Source of the DNA: Caulobacter mirabilis
Lineage (GTDB): Bacteria; Pseudomonadota; Alphaproteobacteria; Caulobacterales; Caulobacteraceae
Assembly (NCBI RefSeq): GCF_002749615.1
Contig: NZ_CP024201.1
Span: 2,480,001-2,544,000, forward strand
Length of the DNA stretch: 64,000 bases
Reading direction: 5' to 3'
This document shows, piece after piece, positions 28,078-37,239 of this stretch (the stretch's first letter is position 1; each line of letters starts with the position of its first letter). The notes under the pieces are model-generated. The model had not been told where the DNA came from. It searched no databases and saw nothing but the letters and a program-made list of their open reading frames with translations. The position numbers and the translations under genes were made by a program.

Positions 28078-29430
28078 TCAGTAGCCTTCCGGCAGATCGT
28101 CGTCGGCCTCGATCTCCTTCTTGGAGACCTTCTTGTCCTTCACGTCGGCCTTCTCGAAGATCAGCTCGACGACCTTGTCCTCATAGAGAGGCGCGCGCAG
28201 CTGGGCCTGGGCCTGCGGGTTGGTGCGGAAGAACTCGAACACCTGCTGGGCCTGCTGGCCGTACTGCATGGCTTCGCGCTGCATCGCCTGGCCCAGCTCC
28301 TGGTCGGTGACCTGGACGTTGTTGCGGCGACCGATCTCGGCGAGGACCAGACCCAGGCGCACGCGGCGCTCGGCGATCTTGCCGTACTCTTCCTTCAGCT
28401 GTTCTTCGGTCTTGTCGGCGTCTTCCGGCGGCAGGTTGCCGGCGGCCTTGTCCTGCTCCACCTGCTGCCAGATGCCGGCGAACTCGGCTTCCACCATGCG
28501 CGGCGGCAGCGGGAAATCGTGGCCCTTGTCCAGCTCGTCCAGCAGCGCGCGCTTCAGCTTGAAGCGCGAGTTGCGGTCATAGCCCTGCTGCAGGTTCTTG
28601 GTCAGGGTTTCCTTCAGCGTCGCCAGGTCCGACAGGCCCAGGCGCTTGGCCAGCTCGTCGTCCGGCTCGGCGTCGACCGGCGCGCGGACTTCATGGACGG
28701 TGACCTTGAACTCGGCGTCCTTGCCGGCCAGTTCCTCGGACTGGTACGGCGACGGGAAGGTGACCTTCACGACGGTCTCTTCGCCCGGCTTGGCGCCGAC
28801 CAGCTGGTCTTCGAAACCCGGGATGAACTGGCCCGAGCCCAGGGTCAGCTCGAAGCCTTCGCCCTTGCCGCCCGGGAACTCGACGCCGTCGACGCTGCCG
28901 ACGAAGTCGATCAGCACCTGGTCGCCGTCCTTGGCCTTGACGGTCTTGCCGGTGCGCGGCTCGAAGGTCTTGGCCTGCTTGGCCAGATCGGCCAGGGCCT
29001 CGTCCACTTCCTTATCGGTCGGGCTGTAGACCGGACGGGTCAGCTTCAGGGCCGCGATGTCGAGCGGCTCGAACTCGGGCATCAGCTCGAGGGACAGTTC
29101 GTAGGTCAGATCTTCGCCGCCGGCGATGACCTTCTCCATGTCCGACTCGGGCTTCAGGTCCGGCTGCGAGGCCGGGCGCAGCTTGTTGTCGTCCAGGACC
29201 TTCTGGGTGGTCTCGTTGAGCGCCTGCTCGATGACTTCCGCCATCAGGGCCTTGCCGTGGACGCGCTTGACGTGCGCGGCCGGCACCTTGCCCTTGCGGA
29301 AGCCCTTGATGTTCATTTGCGGGGCGATTTCGGCGATCCGGGCTTCCAGACGCTTGGCCAGCTCGCCGGCGGGCACGGTGACGCCGTAGACGCGGCTCAG
29401 GCCTTCGCCAGACTTTTCAACGATCTGCAT
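28078..29430 (-). CDS. tig: Trigger factor, ribosome-associated chaperone
   Basis: A 450-residue chaperone. The N-terminal ribosome-docking motif GFRKGKVP is present at about residues 45-52, the FKBP-like prolyl isomerase domain at about 155-250 ([25 protein letters not shown]) and a helical C-terminal substrate cradle. I chose MQIVEKS as start, as in Caulobacter; an ATG two codons upstream (29436) is equally possible. The next genes downstream are the secreted protein and clpP. Confidence 0.97.
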   Translation of the reverse strand: MQIVEKSGEGLSRVYGVTVPAGELAKRLEARIAEIAPQMNIKGFRKGKVPAAHVKRVHGKALMAEVIEQALNETTQKVLDDNKLRPASQPDLKPESDMEKVIAGGEDLTYELSLELMPEFEPLDIAALKLTRPVYSPTDKEVDEALADLAKQAKTFEPRTGKTVKAKDGDQVLIDFVGSVDGVEFPGGKGEGFELTLGSGQFIPGFEDQLVGAKPGEETVVKVTFPSPYQSEELAGKDAEFKVTVHEVRAPVDAEPDDELAKRLGLSDLATLKETLTKNLQQGYDRNSRFKLKRALLDELDKGHDFPLPPRMVEAEFAGIWQQVEQDKAAGNLPPEDADKTEEQLKEEYGKIAERRVRLGLVLAEIGRRNNVQVTDQELGQAMQREAMQYGQQAQQVFEFFRTNPQAQAQLRAPLYEDKVVELIFEKADVKDKKVSKKEIEADDDLPEGY

Positions 29431-29673
29431 CGACATTCTTTGAGTCCCGGACGCGCGGTCTTGGAGCCGCATCAATCCGCCTTCAGGTGAAAACGAGAAG
29501 CGCGCCCGGATCAGGGGCGGCGCAAAGAGGCGCCCTTATGTCATGAGGGGCTTTGAGGGCCAAGCCCCGTTTCCGCTCGCCGATGGCCTCCCTGCCCGCC
29601 CCCGTCGCCGCCTTCACTTTGGCGAGGCTTGGAATACTGCATCGTGACGGCCCGCACGTCAGGAGGAACGCCG

Positions 29674-30405
29674 ATGCGCATCATTCTGATCGCCGCCTGG
29701 CTCCTGGCGTCGCCGACGATGGCCAACCCGACGCCCGCCGATCGGGTGGCCCAGGCTCAGACGTCGCTCGCCGCCGGACGGTCCGCCGAGGCGCTTCGCG
29801 CGCTGGACGTCGTCGTCCGCGATCTCTCCCCCCAGGACCCGCTCTGGAGCCGTGCGCAGCACCTTCGTGGCCGCGTCAATGCGGCTTCAGGGAACCCCGC
29901 CACGGCCGCGACCATCTACTATGAACTCTACAAACAGGCGCCCAACAGCAAGGAAGCGCCGGATGGCCTCGTCGGGCTCGGAGAGGCGTTGATCACGCTG
30001 AACAAGGCGCCGGAGGCCTGCCGGGTGTTGCAGGAGGCGTCCGTCGTCTACCTGAACCGGCTGTCTACTTCACTGCGCGGCCGGATCGAGAAGAGCAGAC
30101 GGGCGGCGAGTTGTGCGCCGGCCGGTCCGCCTGCCCCCGTCGACAGCCGAGGCTCCAATGGGGCTATCGCGTCGAAAACACACCCGAGATACCAGTTCGC
30201 CGTCTACTGCGTCGCGAGATTTCAGGAGGCCGCGGACCTCGCCAAGCAGGACAACAATCGAGGGGCCGATCAGTTCTTTACGGCGCGCGCGCTGAACCTG
30301 CTCAGTCAGTTCGCCATCGACCCGACGACCGATGTGGCCCGGGCGAGACTCGCCCTCGCCAATGGACACGCCAACATCCCCGATGGCCGCGACTGTCCGA
30401 TGTAG
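29674..30405 (+). CDS. Periplasmic TPR protein
   Basis: A 243-residue exported protein with a signal peptide (MRIILIAAWLLASPTMA) and TPR-like helices between about 20 and 140 (RVNAASGNPATAATIYYELYKQAP). The ATG is preceded by AGGAGGAACGCCG. The C-terminal third has four cysteines and no recognised domain. Divergent from tig and immediately before the tRNA-Leu gene. Function unknown. Confidence 0.75.
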   Translation: MRIILIAAWLLASPTMANPTPADRVAQAQTSLAAGRSAEALRALDVVVRDLSPQDPLWSRAQHLRGRVNAASGNPATAATIYYELYKQAPNSKEAPDGLVGLGEALITLNKAPEACRVLQEASVVYLNRLSTSLRGRIEKSRRAASCAPAGPPAPVDSRGSNGAIASKTHPRYQFAVYCVARFQEAADLAKQDNNRGADQFFTARALNLLSQFAIDPTTDVARARLALANGHANIPDGRDCPM

Positions 30406-30499
30406 CCGTTCCGCCTGCCCCGGCGAGCCAAGTCGCGCCTGCAGGCCTGCGCCCCGACTTGCGCCGGACCGGCGCATCGCCTAGAGCCGCCCTGGACCT

Positions 30500-30540
30500 G
30501 CGGATGTGGCGGAACTGGTAGACGCACTGGATTTAGGTTC
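30500..30540 (+). pseudogene. tRNA-Leu(UAG), 5' half, split by the element
   Basis: These 41 bases hold the acceptor 5' strand GCGGATG, the D arm, the 5' anticodon stem (30527-30531), the loop with anticodon TAG (30534-30536) and the first two bases of the 3' stem. The following element sequence does not continue a tRNA. Joined to 50297-50340 it makes a perfect 85-nt tRNA-Leu with CCA: acceptor GCGGATG/CATCCGC, long variable arm CGCC-GAGA-GGCG. As it stands the gene cannot give a functional tRNA. Confidence 0.92.
30530..30540 (+). repeat. attL core, 11-bp direct repeat
   Basis: GATTTAGGTTC, identical to 50286-50296. It covers the anticodon loop and the start of the 3' anticodon stem of tRNA-Leu(UAG). 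Crossover lies within it. Confidence 0.9.
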
Positions 30541-30600
30541 AGTCAAGCGTGTCAGAAAATTCTTCAATTTCAGCTAGATATAGCTCGCCAAAATCGACAT

Positions 30601-30619
30601 GTGTCCAGACGCGTGTCCA
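30601..30619. repeat. Paired GTGTCCA motifs, candidate integrase arm sites (left)
   Basis: GTGTCCA occurs at 30601-30607 and 30613-30619, twelve bases apart, 61 bp inside the left end. The same heptamer occurs twice (50192, 50203) near the right end. Paired short repeats about one helical turn apart at both ends resemble arm-type binding sites of tyrosine integrases. Confidence 0.45.
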
Positions 30620-30738
30620 ATCTCAGCTGTTCTAGCTACTAAGCCGCGCGCAATCAGCGGCAGTTAGCCTCCGACTAGACAACGTTTGGTGTTGCGGATC
30701 GAAATCTGCACACTAGGATTCGCAGTCGGGGGCGACGC

Positions 30739-31650
30739 ATGAAGCACAAGCGAGCATGGGACGGTGGAGAATGGCAGAGCTTTGCCCTTCAGCTCGTTCA
30801 GCATCGCCACGGGCACCAGAACATCCAATGCGTACCGGATAAGGTGGCTGGAGACGCCGGCATCGAATTCATCTTCACCGGCGGCACGCTCTATCAGTGC
30901 TATGCGCCAGCGGAGACGAGTGATGTTGCCAAGGCAGCTGAGGCTCAGAAAGCTAAAGCTACAAAAGATCTGAAGAAGCTGGTCACCTATAAGGACAAGC
31001 TCATCCCCCTCCTGAAAGGCTTGTCCATCGACAGGTGGATTTTGCTCTGTCCATTTTTGGACAACAAGGAGGTTGTGGCTCACGTTCGGAGCAAGGCGAT
31101 AGCGCTCCGTTCTGAGAACCTCCCCTTCCTGTCGAACCAGTTCGAAGGCCTCGTGCATTCACAAGAGGACTTTGCCGCTGAGATCGAACTGCTTCGGCAG
31201 CAGTCTATGCTGCCGATGAAAATCGACCTCTCTCCAGCGATGGATATCAGCGCCGCCCAGGGTGGAGAGATCGGCCAGAAGATCACTGAAAAGCTGACCC
31301 GAGGCTTCGAGGCCATCGAGACACCCGAGAAGATCGCCGCGCGGCGAGACACCTACATTCGCAATCACCTGAGCCGCGAGAACGCGCTGGAAAATCTCCG
31401 GCAGAACCACCCGGCGCTGTGGGAGCGGTCCATCCAGTGTCTCTCAGCGGAAGAACAGCGCCTCGCAGCGGTAGGCGCTAGCTCCAGCCTACCTGGTGAC
31501 CAACTGAAGGAAAGTGTTGCTCGCATCGAAGCGGCGCTCTCCAAAGATCTGCCGGATATGCCGGGCGCGTTCGCCACAACGGTTGCTATCGGCACGGTCG
31601 GCGAGTGGCTGATGCGTTGTCCGCTCGACTTCCCGGAGGCAAACAAATGA
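30739..31650 (+). CDS. ABC-3C/Lamassu-like effector with PD-(D/E)xK-type nuclease domain
   Basis: A 303-residue protein, first gene of a three-gene defence operon. The N-terminus carries nuclease-like motifs: E11 in GGEWQ, D39 and E43 in GDAGIE, and Q53-C54-Y55 in LYQCYAP. The third motif has Tyr where classical enzymes have Lys (QxK). I recall the QxYAP form as common in nucleases of ABC-three-component systems. The C-terminal part (about 130-300) is helical and unrecognised. In these systems the effector is unleashed on DNA when the SMC-like ATPase senses foreign DNA. ATGA overlap with the next gene. Confidence 0.7.
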   Translation: MKHKRAWDGGEWQSFALQLVQHRHGHQNIQCVPDKVAGDAGIEFIFTGGTLYQCYAPAETSDVAKAAEAQKAKATKDLKKLVTYKDKLIPLLKGLSIDRWILLCPFLDNKEVVAHVRSKAIALRSENLPFLSNQFEGLVHSQEDFAAEIELLRQQSMLPMKIDLSPAMDISAAQGGEIGQKITEKLTRGFEAIETPEKIAARRDTYIRNHLSRENALENLRQNHPALWERSIQCLSAEEQRLAAVGASSSLPGDQLKESVARIEAALSKDLPDMPGAFATTVAIGTVGEWLMRCPLDFPEANK

Positions 31651-32129
31651 GCCTTCCATCGCAACCAGAACGCTTCTCCTTCAGGCAGCGCCCCATTCCG
31701 GTGCCTGGCGACCTGCGCATCGAATGGCGGGTCTCCCTAATTGTTCTCATGCTTGGACATTCACGAGCGAAGCAAGCCTCTTTGGCCAAGCTGCACATTC
31801 TGAATGACGCGATTAGGGGGAAGCGAAGCGCGCATCTCCTGGAACTGGTCGTCAACTCCAAAGCCGGAATGATGCCGTGGACGTTCCGGATTGAGCCGGC
31901 CTTTGCGCGAGCGGTTGATTTTGTGGTCGGCGACAAACTCGCTGACTGGACCACGTCGTCAAATCGGTCCGGCTTGCAACTCACTGCCAAAGGCATCGCG
32001 CTATTCGAAAAACTCAAAGCGGAAGATGACGTCCTTACGGCCGAAAAGGACGTACTCGCTGTCTACGCAAAGTCGATGACCGAGGGTGCCGTCAGCTTAG
32101 TCATTGGGTCTAAGCGGAGGGCGATGTGA
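31647..32129 (+). CDS. ABC-3C middle component (LmuC-like)
   Basis: A 160-residue protein between the nuclease and the SMC-like ATPase, with four-base overlaps on both sides, which fixes the start at 31647. It has winged-helix-like features: helix pairs RVSLIVLMLGHSRAKQASLAKLH and a basic/amphipathic middle, then GLQLTAKGIALFEKL. Small proteins in this position are the middle component that couples ATPase to effector. Call rests mainly on gene order and helical pattern. Confidence 0.6.
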   Translation: MSLPSQPERFSFRQRPIPVPGDLRIEWRVSLIVLMLGHSRAKQASLAKLHILNDAIRGKRSAHLLELVVNSKAGMMPWTFRIEPAFARAVDFVVGDKLADWTTSSNRSGLQLTAKGIALFEKLKAEDDVLTAEKDVLAVYAKSMTEGAVSLVIGSKRRAM

Positions 32130-34192
32130 TTCACGTTCGCCATCTTCGTCTCCGGTCGATCACCGCCACCCGGATCTATGGGGCAGACATTCCCCTAAAG
32201 GCGGGCCTCAACATCATCCAGGCCAACAACACATCCGGGAAGTCCACCTCCCTTCAAGCGATCATCTATGCGCTAGGCCTAGAACGTTCTCTCGGTCCGC
32301 AGCTTACAGTTCCGCTCCCTTACGCGATGAGAGAGCGAATTCATCCGACGGAGGACGCGCCGTATGAACACGTCCTGCAGTCATACGTCGAAATCGAAAT
32401 TGAGAATGGTAAGAAGCAATCGCTGATCGTTCGTCGCGACATTGTTGGCGGCAAGGATACCAAGCTTGTCCAGACGTGGAACCAGGGGTCTCTTGCGCAG
32501 AACGGCAAGCGGGGAGAACAGCGTGACTTCTTCGTCCATGATGGCGGCGCCGCCCAACGCGAGGACGGCTTCCACACGTACCTAACCACCTTTATCGGAT
32601 GGGAGCTTCCCGTCGTTCCCAAGTTCGACGGCACCGAAGGGCCTCTTTACCTAGAGGCCATCACACCGATGCTTTTCGTTGAACAGAAGCGTGGTTGGTC
32701 CGCAATCCAAGGACCGTTCCCGACATTCCTGAAAATCCAGGATGTGGCGCGGCGTGTCATGGAGTTTTTGCTTGACCTTGACGCTGGAAAAATTCGGCGT
32801 CAGCGGACGGAGTTGCGCAACGCTCTAGCTTCGGTTTCGCAGCGATGGGCGGATCGCCGTCAACTACTTGAGGACCAAGCACAGCGAGTTGGGCGATTGC
32901 GCGGTATTCCGATGCAGCCGAGCGCTGAGTTCGCGCTTGCGCCGGATATGAAGCTTGAACTCTTCCGCGATGAAGAGTGGCTGCCGATCGACGAAGTCGT
33001 CTCTGAAACGAAAGCGCGCATCAGTGAGCTCGAAGTCGCCCAGATAGAGACCACGGAAGATGCAGCGCCAGAGCTACTCAAACGCCTCGAAACCGCCCGT
33101 CGCGCGATCGACGATCTTTCGGCGCAGGCAGAGGTCGTTCGGTCGGAGTTGGGCGCGGAACACCAAGAGCAACAAGCCATCCGAGCCCGACTGGACTCGT
33201 TGAATGCTGATCTACGGCGTAATCAAGACGCCTTGAAGTTGAGAAGGTTGGGCTCCGATCTTGGGCAAGCTGCTGGCGAACACGTCTGCCCTACATGCCA
33301 TCAAGACGTAGGGAATGAGCTCCTCCCCGCCGTCGAAAATGTCGGCATGGGGCTCGAAGAGAACATCACTTTTGTGAAGTCGCAGATCGATCTTTATGGA
33401 ACCGCCCTCCAAAGCGCGTCTCAAAGGGTTCAGGACTGTCAAGCGCGCTACCGCGGCATTGAGGAAGCGCTCCAAGAAAGGCAAGCCGAGCTGCGAAGTC
33501 TGCGGCAAGCGCTCCTCCAGCCAAGCTCCGCTCCCTCGCGGGTTGTGATTGAGGAGATTGTTCGCTCGCAAGCCTTCGTCGAGCGCATAGGCTCTCTCGA
33601 CGAGGCCGCCAGCATCGCTGGCGCGGAACTCCAACGGCTGGCGAAGGAATGGTCGGAGCTTCAGGACGCAATGAAGCGGTTGCCGGCCGACGAACTGACT
33701 TGGGCTGATCGCGAGAAGATCGATGCGTTTCAAGCGTCGGTCCAAAGCCAGCTTGAGAATTACGGGTTCAAGTCGTTTCAGCCGACAGAAATCATTCTGT
33801 CCCGTGACAACTTTCGCCCGTTAGCCGTCACGAGGGGGAAAGACGGAGCGCTCATCGAGCAGGAGATCGGGTACGAGGTTTCCGCTAGTGACGCCATCCG
33901 TCTCAAGTGGGCCTACTACCTCGCCTTGCTTCGCTTGGCGGCGGTGAAGAGCACAAATCACACAGGCGTGGTCATCTTTGATGAGCCGGGCCAACAGGAG
34001 ATTGACGCGCAGGCTCTGTATGCACTCCTTGCAAACGCAGCCGAACAAGGTGCCACCAGCCAACAAGTTATCGTTGCGACCTCCGAACCGCTGGATCCCG
34101 TCCGCTCAGCTGTTGGATCAAAAGCGCATATCGTCAGCTTCCCTGGTTTCATCTTGCAGCCGCTCCCCACCGTCGAGGACCTGCTCGGATGA
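32126..34192 (+). CDS. SMC/RecN-like ATPase of an ABC-3C/Lamassu-like system
   Basis: A 688-residue ATPase with a GTG start. Walker A ANNTSGKST spans residues 33-41. Two coiled-coil arms (about 200-385 and 400-545) flank a zinc-hook-like C388-P-T-C391-H. Walker B is VVIFDEPG with D619-E620, followed by QQVIVATSEP. Such Rad50-like proteins sense unusual DNA ends and license the partner nuclease. The three-gene order nuclease, middle component, ATPase with overlapping starts matches ABC-3C/Lamassu-type anti-phage systems. It ends nine bases before a convergent small gene. Confidence 0.82.
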   Translation: MIHVRHLRLRSITATRIYGADIPLKAGLNIIQANNTSGKSTSLQAIIYALGLERSLGPQLTVPLPYAMRERIHPTEDAPYEHVLQSYVEIEIENGKKQSLIVRRDIVGGKDTKLVQTWNQGSLAQNGKRGEQRDFFVHDGGAAQREDGFHTYLTTFIGWELPVVPKFDGTEGPLYLEAITPMLFVEQKRGWSAIQGPFPTFLKIQDVARRVMEFLLDLDAGKIRRQRTELRNALASVSQRWADRRQLLEDQAQRVGRLRGIPMQPSAEFALAPDMKLELFRDEEWLPIDEVVSETKARISELEVAQIETTEDAAPELLKRLETARRAIDDLSAQAEVVRSELGAEHQEQQAIRARLDSLNADLRRNQDALKLRRLGSDLGQAAGEHVCPTCHQDVGNELLPAVENVGMGLEENITFVKSQIDLYGTALQSASQRVQDCQARYRGIEEALQERQAELRSLRQALLQPSSAPSRVVIEEIVRSQAFVERIGSLDEAASIAGAELQRLAKEWSELQDAMKRLPADELTWADREKIDAFQASVQSQLENYGFKSFQPTEIILSRDNFRPLAVTRGKDGALIEQEIGYEVSASDAIRLKWAYYLALLRLAAVKSTNHTGVVIFDEPGQQEIDAQALYALLANAAEQGATSQQVIVATSEPLDPVRSAVGSKAHIVSFPGFILQPLPTVEDLLG

Positions 34193-34201
34193 TGCTGAGC
34201 C

Positions 34202-34522
34202 TCAGAAGAGGCTCAGCTGCCGCGCTCCCTCGACATAGGCCTTCCACTCATTCGATTGCGCCATGTAGTCGAGCCAGGCCACTGCGTAAGCCACCGGCCC
34301 GCCTCCCTCGGTAATCTCGGTCGTTGTCGCGAAGTGCGAACGGTAGCCTGTTTCCGCGATCGGTAGGCGCTCACCACTAGCGCTGCGCACCTCCAAATGA
34401 ACGATATGGATAGACTCTAAATCGAGCCAACGCACCTCGAAGTGAATGGTGATGGCGATGCCCTGCCAAGCGCTCTCGAAGACTTCAATGGCACGCTCGG
34501 GTTTGGGAGAAGCGGGGCTCAT
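34202..34522 (-). CDS. Hypothetical protein of the element backbone
   Basis: A 106-residue soluble protein with no signal or membrane segment. Aromatic- and acid-rich, ending ARQLSLF. It overlaps the next upstream gene by four bases (34519-34522), so the two form an operon. Family not recognised; its place between cargo and relaxase region suggests an element-maintenance or transfer role, which is a guess. Confidence 0.65.
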   Translation of the reverse strand: MSPASPKPERAIEVFESAWQGIAITIHFEVRWLDLESIHIVHLEVRSASGERLPIAETGYRSHFATTTEITEGGGPVAYAVAWLDYMAQSNEWKAYVEGARQLSLF

Positions 34523-34728
34523 TGCTGAGCCTCTTTCTCGGTGATGGCACGCATGACGAAGCGGCCGTGGAGCGGAACAGCGTCGCAGCTGATGCTGAAA
34601 CCTTGGCCGTCCTTGTTGGGCCAGGCCGCGCCGATAGGGGTCCAGATGGCGGACTCGTTTTCGCCGACGACTCGGTAGGGGCGATGGGTGGGTTTCTGAC
34701 CCGGTTGTTTGGGTTGGGGGTTAGCCAT
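34519..34728 (-). CDS. Small hypothetical protein
   Basis: A 69-residue protein. Start taken at MANPQPKQPG behind a GGAGACCACC ribosome site; a 15-codon longer form begins at 34773. Contains YRVVGENE, GQGFSISCDAVPLHGRFVMR, a motif I associate with small proteins next to mobilisation genes in alphaproteobacterial elements. Function unknown. Confidence 0.7.
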   Translation of the reverse strand: MANPQPKQPGQKPTHRPYRVVGENESAIWTPIGAAWPNKDGQGFSISCDAVPLHGRFVMRAITEKEAQQ

Positions 34729-35212
34729 GGTGGTCTCCTTCCAAGTTTGCCGCGGACCATTCCGCGGCTTCATGGGGAGCCAGGGGCGACGGCTGATGAG
34801 CCGGCGGTCACACCTCGCGCGTCAGCGCGCCCGCGGAGGGGGCGGAGCTGCACGGAACCGAAGGCGGAGGAAGCGAGCCAGGTTGATCGGCGGCGGGCCG
34901 ACGGCAGAACGCTCACCCAGCAGAAGCCGTGAATGTCAGAGGCCGACGAAGGATCGGCCTCGACCGATTGCGTTCGAATCTGCACACCGCATCCTGAGAG
35001 CGATCTGTAGCCGGCGCGGTGTCGTAGTTGATGCTTGACCTTGGTCGCCCAGCGCTGGACGACCAAGACTAGAGCAGCGAGAGCTGTTGCCACGTTTCCA
35101 CATCGTCGCGCTATGCCAAGCACGCACGCGGCGAGTTTGCGATGCGCATTCAAGAAGCGATGATATTCTAGCTGAAGGTGTGGTTGTTCCATCTAGAGAC
35201 GAGCGGGGGCAA
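34729..35212. other. 484-bp gap with no convincing gene
   Basis: Short overlapping frames exist but none has a ribosome site or protein-like composition. The only structure seen is an 8-bp stem, GAGGCCGA (34939-34946) with TCGGCCTC (34954-34961), without a T-run. It presumably holds the promoters of the divergent genes at 34728 and 35213. Confidence 0.4.
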
Positions 35213-35896
35213 ATGGCCCGAAATCTAGAGATCACTGCAGCACTGATCGTTGGTGCCGCCGCGCTTATGGCTGCCGCGATTGCCCCGTTCGTCACCCATG
35301 TTCTTAGGGATGACCAACGCATGGAGAAGGCTGTCGTGAGCCCCTCCGTGCGGCCTATCGACCCCGTTTCGCATCCAGATGAGCGCGGTGATACACAACC
35401 ACCGCCCAATTCCGCGCAGGAGCCAGCCAGAGCTCCTATTCCACCTCCGTCAAAAGGCGACAGCCCGTCAGTTGCGGAGAGGTACGACCTAGACCGTACT
35501 GCGCTCTTGATGCGTCTCTATGGTCGTAACTCCCCCGAAAGCCCCAAGCTGTTCATTGCCTTCCGAAATGGCTCTGACCGAGCGCTCAGATACCGGGTTA
35601 ACTCCGCCAGCCTCTTGCTCGACGGCACAGCGCTCCAGTTGAGCCGATCTACCGGGCAGTGGGTGGAGCTTGCTCCAACCCGGGATTTGGGTCCGATGTT
35701 CGACATCGCCAATCATGGCATCGAGGTCCAGATCGGTTCTGCCTTCGATGTGGCTTATGAAGTCGATATTCAGTTCAGCGACGGCACCGGCCCGATAGAG
35801 CGGCGCTATGAGCAGGTCGCGGTGACCATAACGTCGGTTGCCCCTCTTAGAATGCAGAACCGTGAGATCTTGTCCCGAAGCACCTTCTTGCCCTGA
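35213..35896 (+). CDS. Membrane-anchored hypothetical protein
   Basis: A 227-residue protein with one N-terminal membrane segment (about 6-28, LIVGAAALMAAAIAPFV), a Pro-rich linker (about 40-85) and a beta-rich C-terminal domain (about 100-225). Start at MARNLEI behind GCGGGGGC. Likely inserted in the inner membrane with a periplasmic or cytoplasmic beta domain. Family not recognised. Confidence 0.65.
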   Translation: MARNLEITAALIVGAAALMAAAIAPFVTHVLRDDQRMEKAVVSPSVRPIDPVSHPDERGDTQPPPNSAQEPARAPIPPPSKGDSPSVAERYDLDRTALLMRLYGRNSPESPKLFIAFRNGSDRALRYRVNSASLLLDGTALQLSRSTGQWVELAPTRDLGPMFDIANHGIEVQIGSAFDVAYEVDIQFSDGTGPIERRYEQVAVTITSVAPLRMQNREILSRSTFLP

Positions 35897-36252
35897 GCGG
35901 CAAAGGCGCGAGGCTTCGTGTCGAGCCCCATAACATTGCGATGTATTGACCACGCCTAGGGGTGTCGGGGGCGCGGCCTACGCCCCTGACCTGGACACGG
36001 GAGAGTTCCCGTTCCGCTGCCGGGAGCTTGCTTAGGCGCCGGTCGGCCGGGGGTGGTAACGGGGGTGGCCCGAACCCCCTCCCAACCCCATCGGCTTCTG
36101 TTGCCGCCATGCACCCATGGCGGAAATCCGAGGCCGATCTCAACCAAAGGGCGACCACTTCCCTTGGTGCACATCCGCAGGATGTATAAGTGCACCCATA
36201 TCGCCTTTCTTCCTTACGGTCGCTCGGCAAGCGTCTCGTTGGGGGTTGGGGT
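35897..36252. other. Intergenic region preceding relaxase, includes candidate oriT
   Basis: No gene on either strand fits. It includes a GC-rich stem GGGGCG...CGCCCC around 35969-35988 and the oriT-like hairpin at 36166-36197, listed separately. Confidence 0.5.
36166..36197 (+). other. Candidate origin of transfer (oriT), MOBQ type
   Basis: Inverted repeat GGTGCAC-ATCC (36166-36176) / GGAT (36180-36183) and GTGCACC (36190-36196), nested around GCA. The right arm overlaps TAAGTGCACCC (36187-36197), close to the RSF1010-type nick region as I recall it (TAAGTGCGCCC). It lies about 55 bp upstream of the MOBQ relaxase start, the usual place. Confidence 0.6.
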
Positions 36253-37239
36253 ATGGCTATCTACCACCTCCGTCTCAAGGTGGTTTCGCGTGCGCTCGGT
36301 CGGGCCGCCAAGGTCGGCGGAGCCACGCGCCGTTCGGTTGTCGCCGCCGCAGCGTATCGCTCCGGGGAACGGCTCTACGACGTCTCGCAAGGGCGCTGGT
36401 TCACTTTCGACAAACCGGACGTCGTGCACACGGAGATCATCGCCCCGCCGGGCGCGCCGGCGTGGGTGTTCGGCCGGCAGACGCTGTGGAACATGGTCGA
36501 GCGGGCGGAGAAGCGGGTGGACGCCCAGCTCGCCCGCGAGGTGGAAGTCACCCTGCCCCGCGAACTATCACGCGACGACCAGATCGAGCTGGTGCGCCGG
36601 TTCGTGCGCGAGCAGTTCGTGGCCCAGGGGATGGTGGCGGACGTGGGCGTTCACGAACCCGATGCGTCGGACGGCAAGGCGCAGCCGCATGCGCATGTGC
36701 TGCTCACCATGCGCTATCTCGACGAGGCGACGGGCACCGGCTTCTCGGCGAACAAGGAGCGCGATTGGAACGAGCGCGAGGACATCGCGCAGGCCGTCAA
36801 CGAGGCCCGCAAGCGTTTCAATGACACGGGCCTGGACGCCGACAAGGACGCCCTCGAAGCGGCCGAGGCGCTGCGCAATGTGAACGTCTGGCGGTCGGCC
36901 TGGGCGGACTACGCCAACGGCGCGCTAGCGCGCGCCGGCTCGGCCGAGCGGATCGATCACCGCACGCTGGAGAAGCAGGGGATCTTCCGCATGGCCGAGC
37001 CCTATCTCGGCCTCGCCCGCCATGTGGAGAAGGCCTACGCTTATCTGAAGGAGCGCGTGACCCAATGGGTCGCGGTGAAGACGCGCACGGCGCTCTACGA
37101 CGACATCGAGCACTACAAGCAGCGCGACCCGAAGGGGCTGGCGGATTTCGTGCTGCGCCTGGGCGAGATGGCGGAGGGCTTCGCGGCCTCGCTGCGCCGG
37201 CCGGACCAACCTATTCCGGAGGTCGACCTTGACCGATGA
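36253..37239 (+). CDS. mobA: MobA/MobL-family relaxase (MOBQ)
   Basis: A 328-residue relaxase that nicks one strand at oriT and pilots it into the recipient. Motif I is MAIYHLRLKVVSR with AAYRSGE placing the catalytic tyrosine candidate at Y35. Motif III is PHAHVLLTMR, giving the metal-binding H146 and H148. Start chosen at MAIYHL, the universal start of the family; an in-frame ATG 63 bp upstream lies in the oriT hairpin. It is short: no primase or helicase tail. It overlaps the next gene by 11 bases. Confidence 0.9.
   Translation: MAIYHLRLKVVSRALGRAAKVGGATRRSVVAAAAYRSGERLYDVSQGRWFTFDKPDVVHTEIIAPPGAPAWVFGRQTLWNMVERAEKRVDAQLAREVEVTLPRELSRDDQIELVRRFVREQFVAQGMVADVGVHEPDASDGKAQPHAHVLLTMRYLDEATGTGFSANKERDWNEREDIAQAVNEARKRFNDTGLDADKDALEAAEALRNVNVWRSAWADYANGALARAGSAERIDHRTLEKQGIFRMAEPYLGLARHVEKAYAYLKERVTQWVAVKTRTALYDDIEHYKQRDPKGLADFVLRLGEMAEGFAASLRRPDQPIPEVDLDR

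Noticed and set aside
34939-34961. 8-bp hairpin in the 34729-35212 gap
   Set aside because: No T-run and no adjacent gene end, so not called a terminator.
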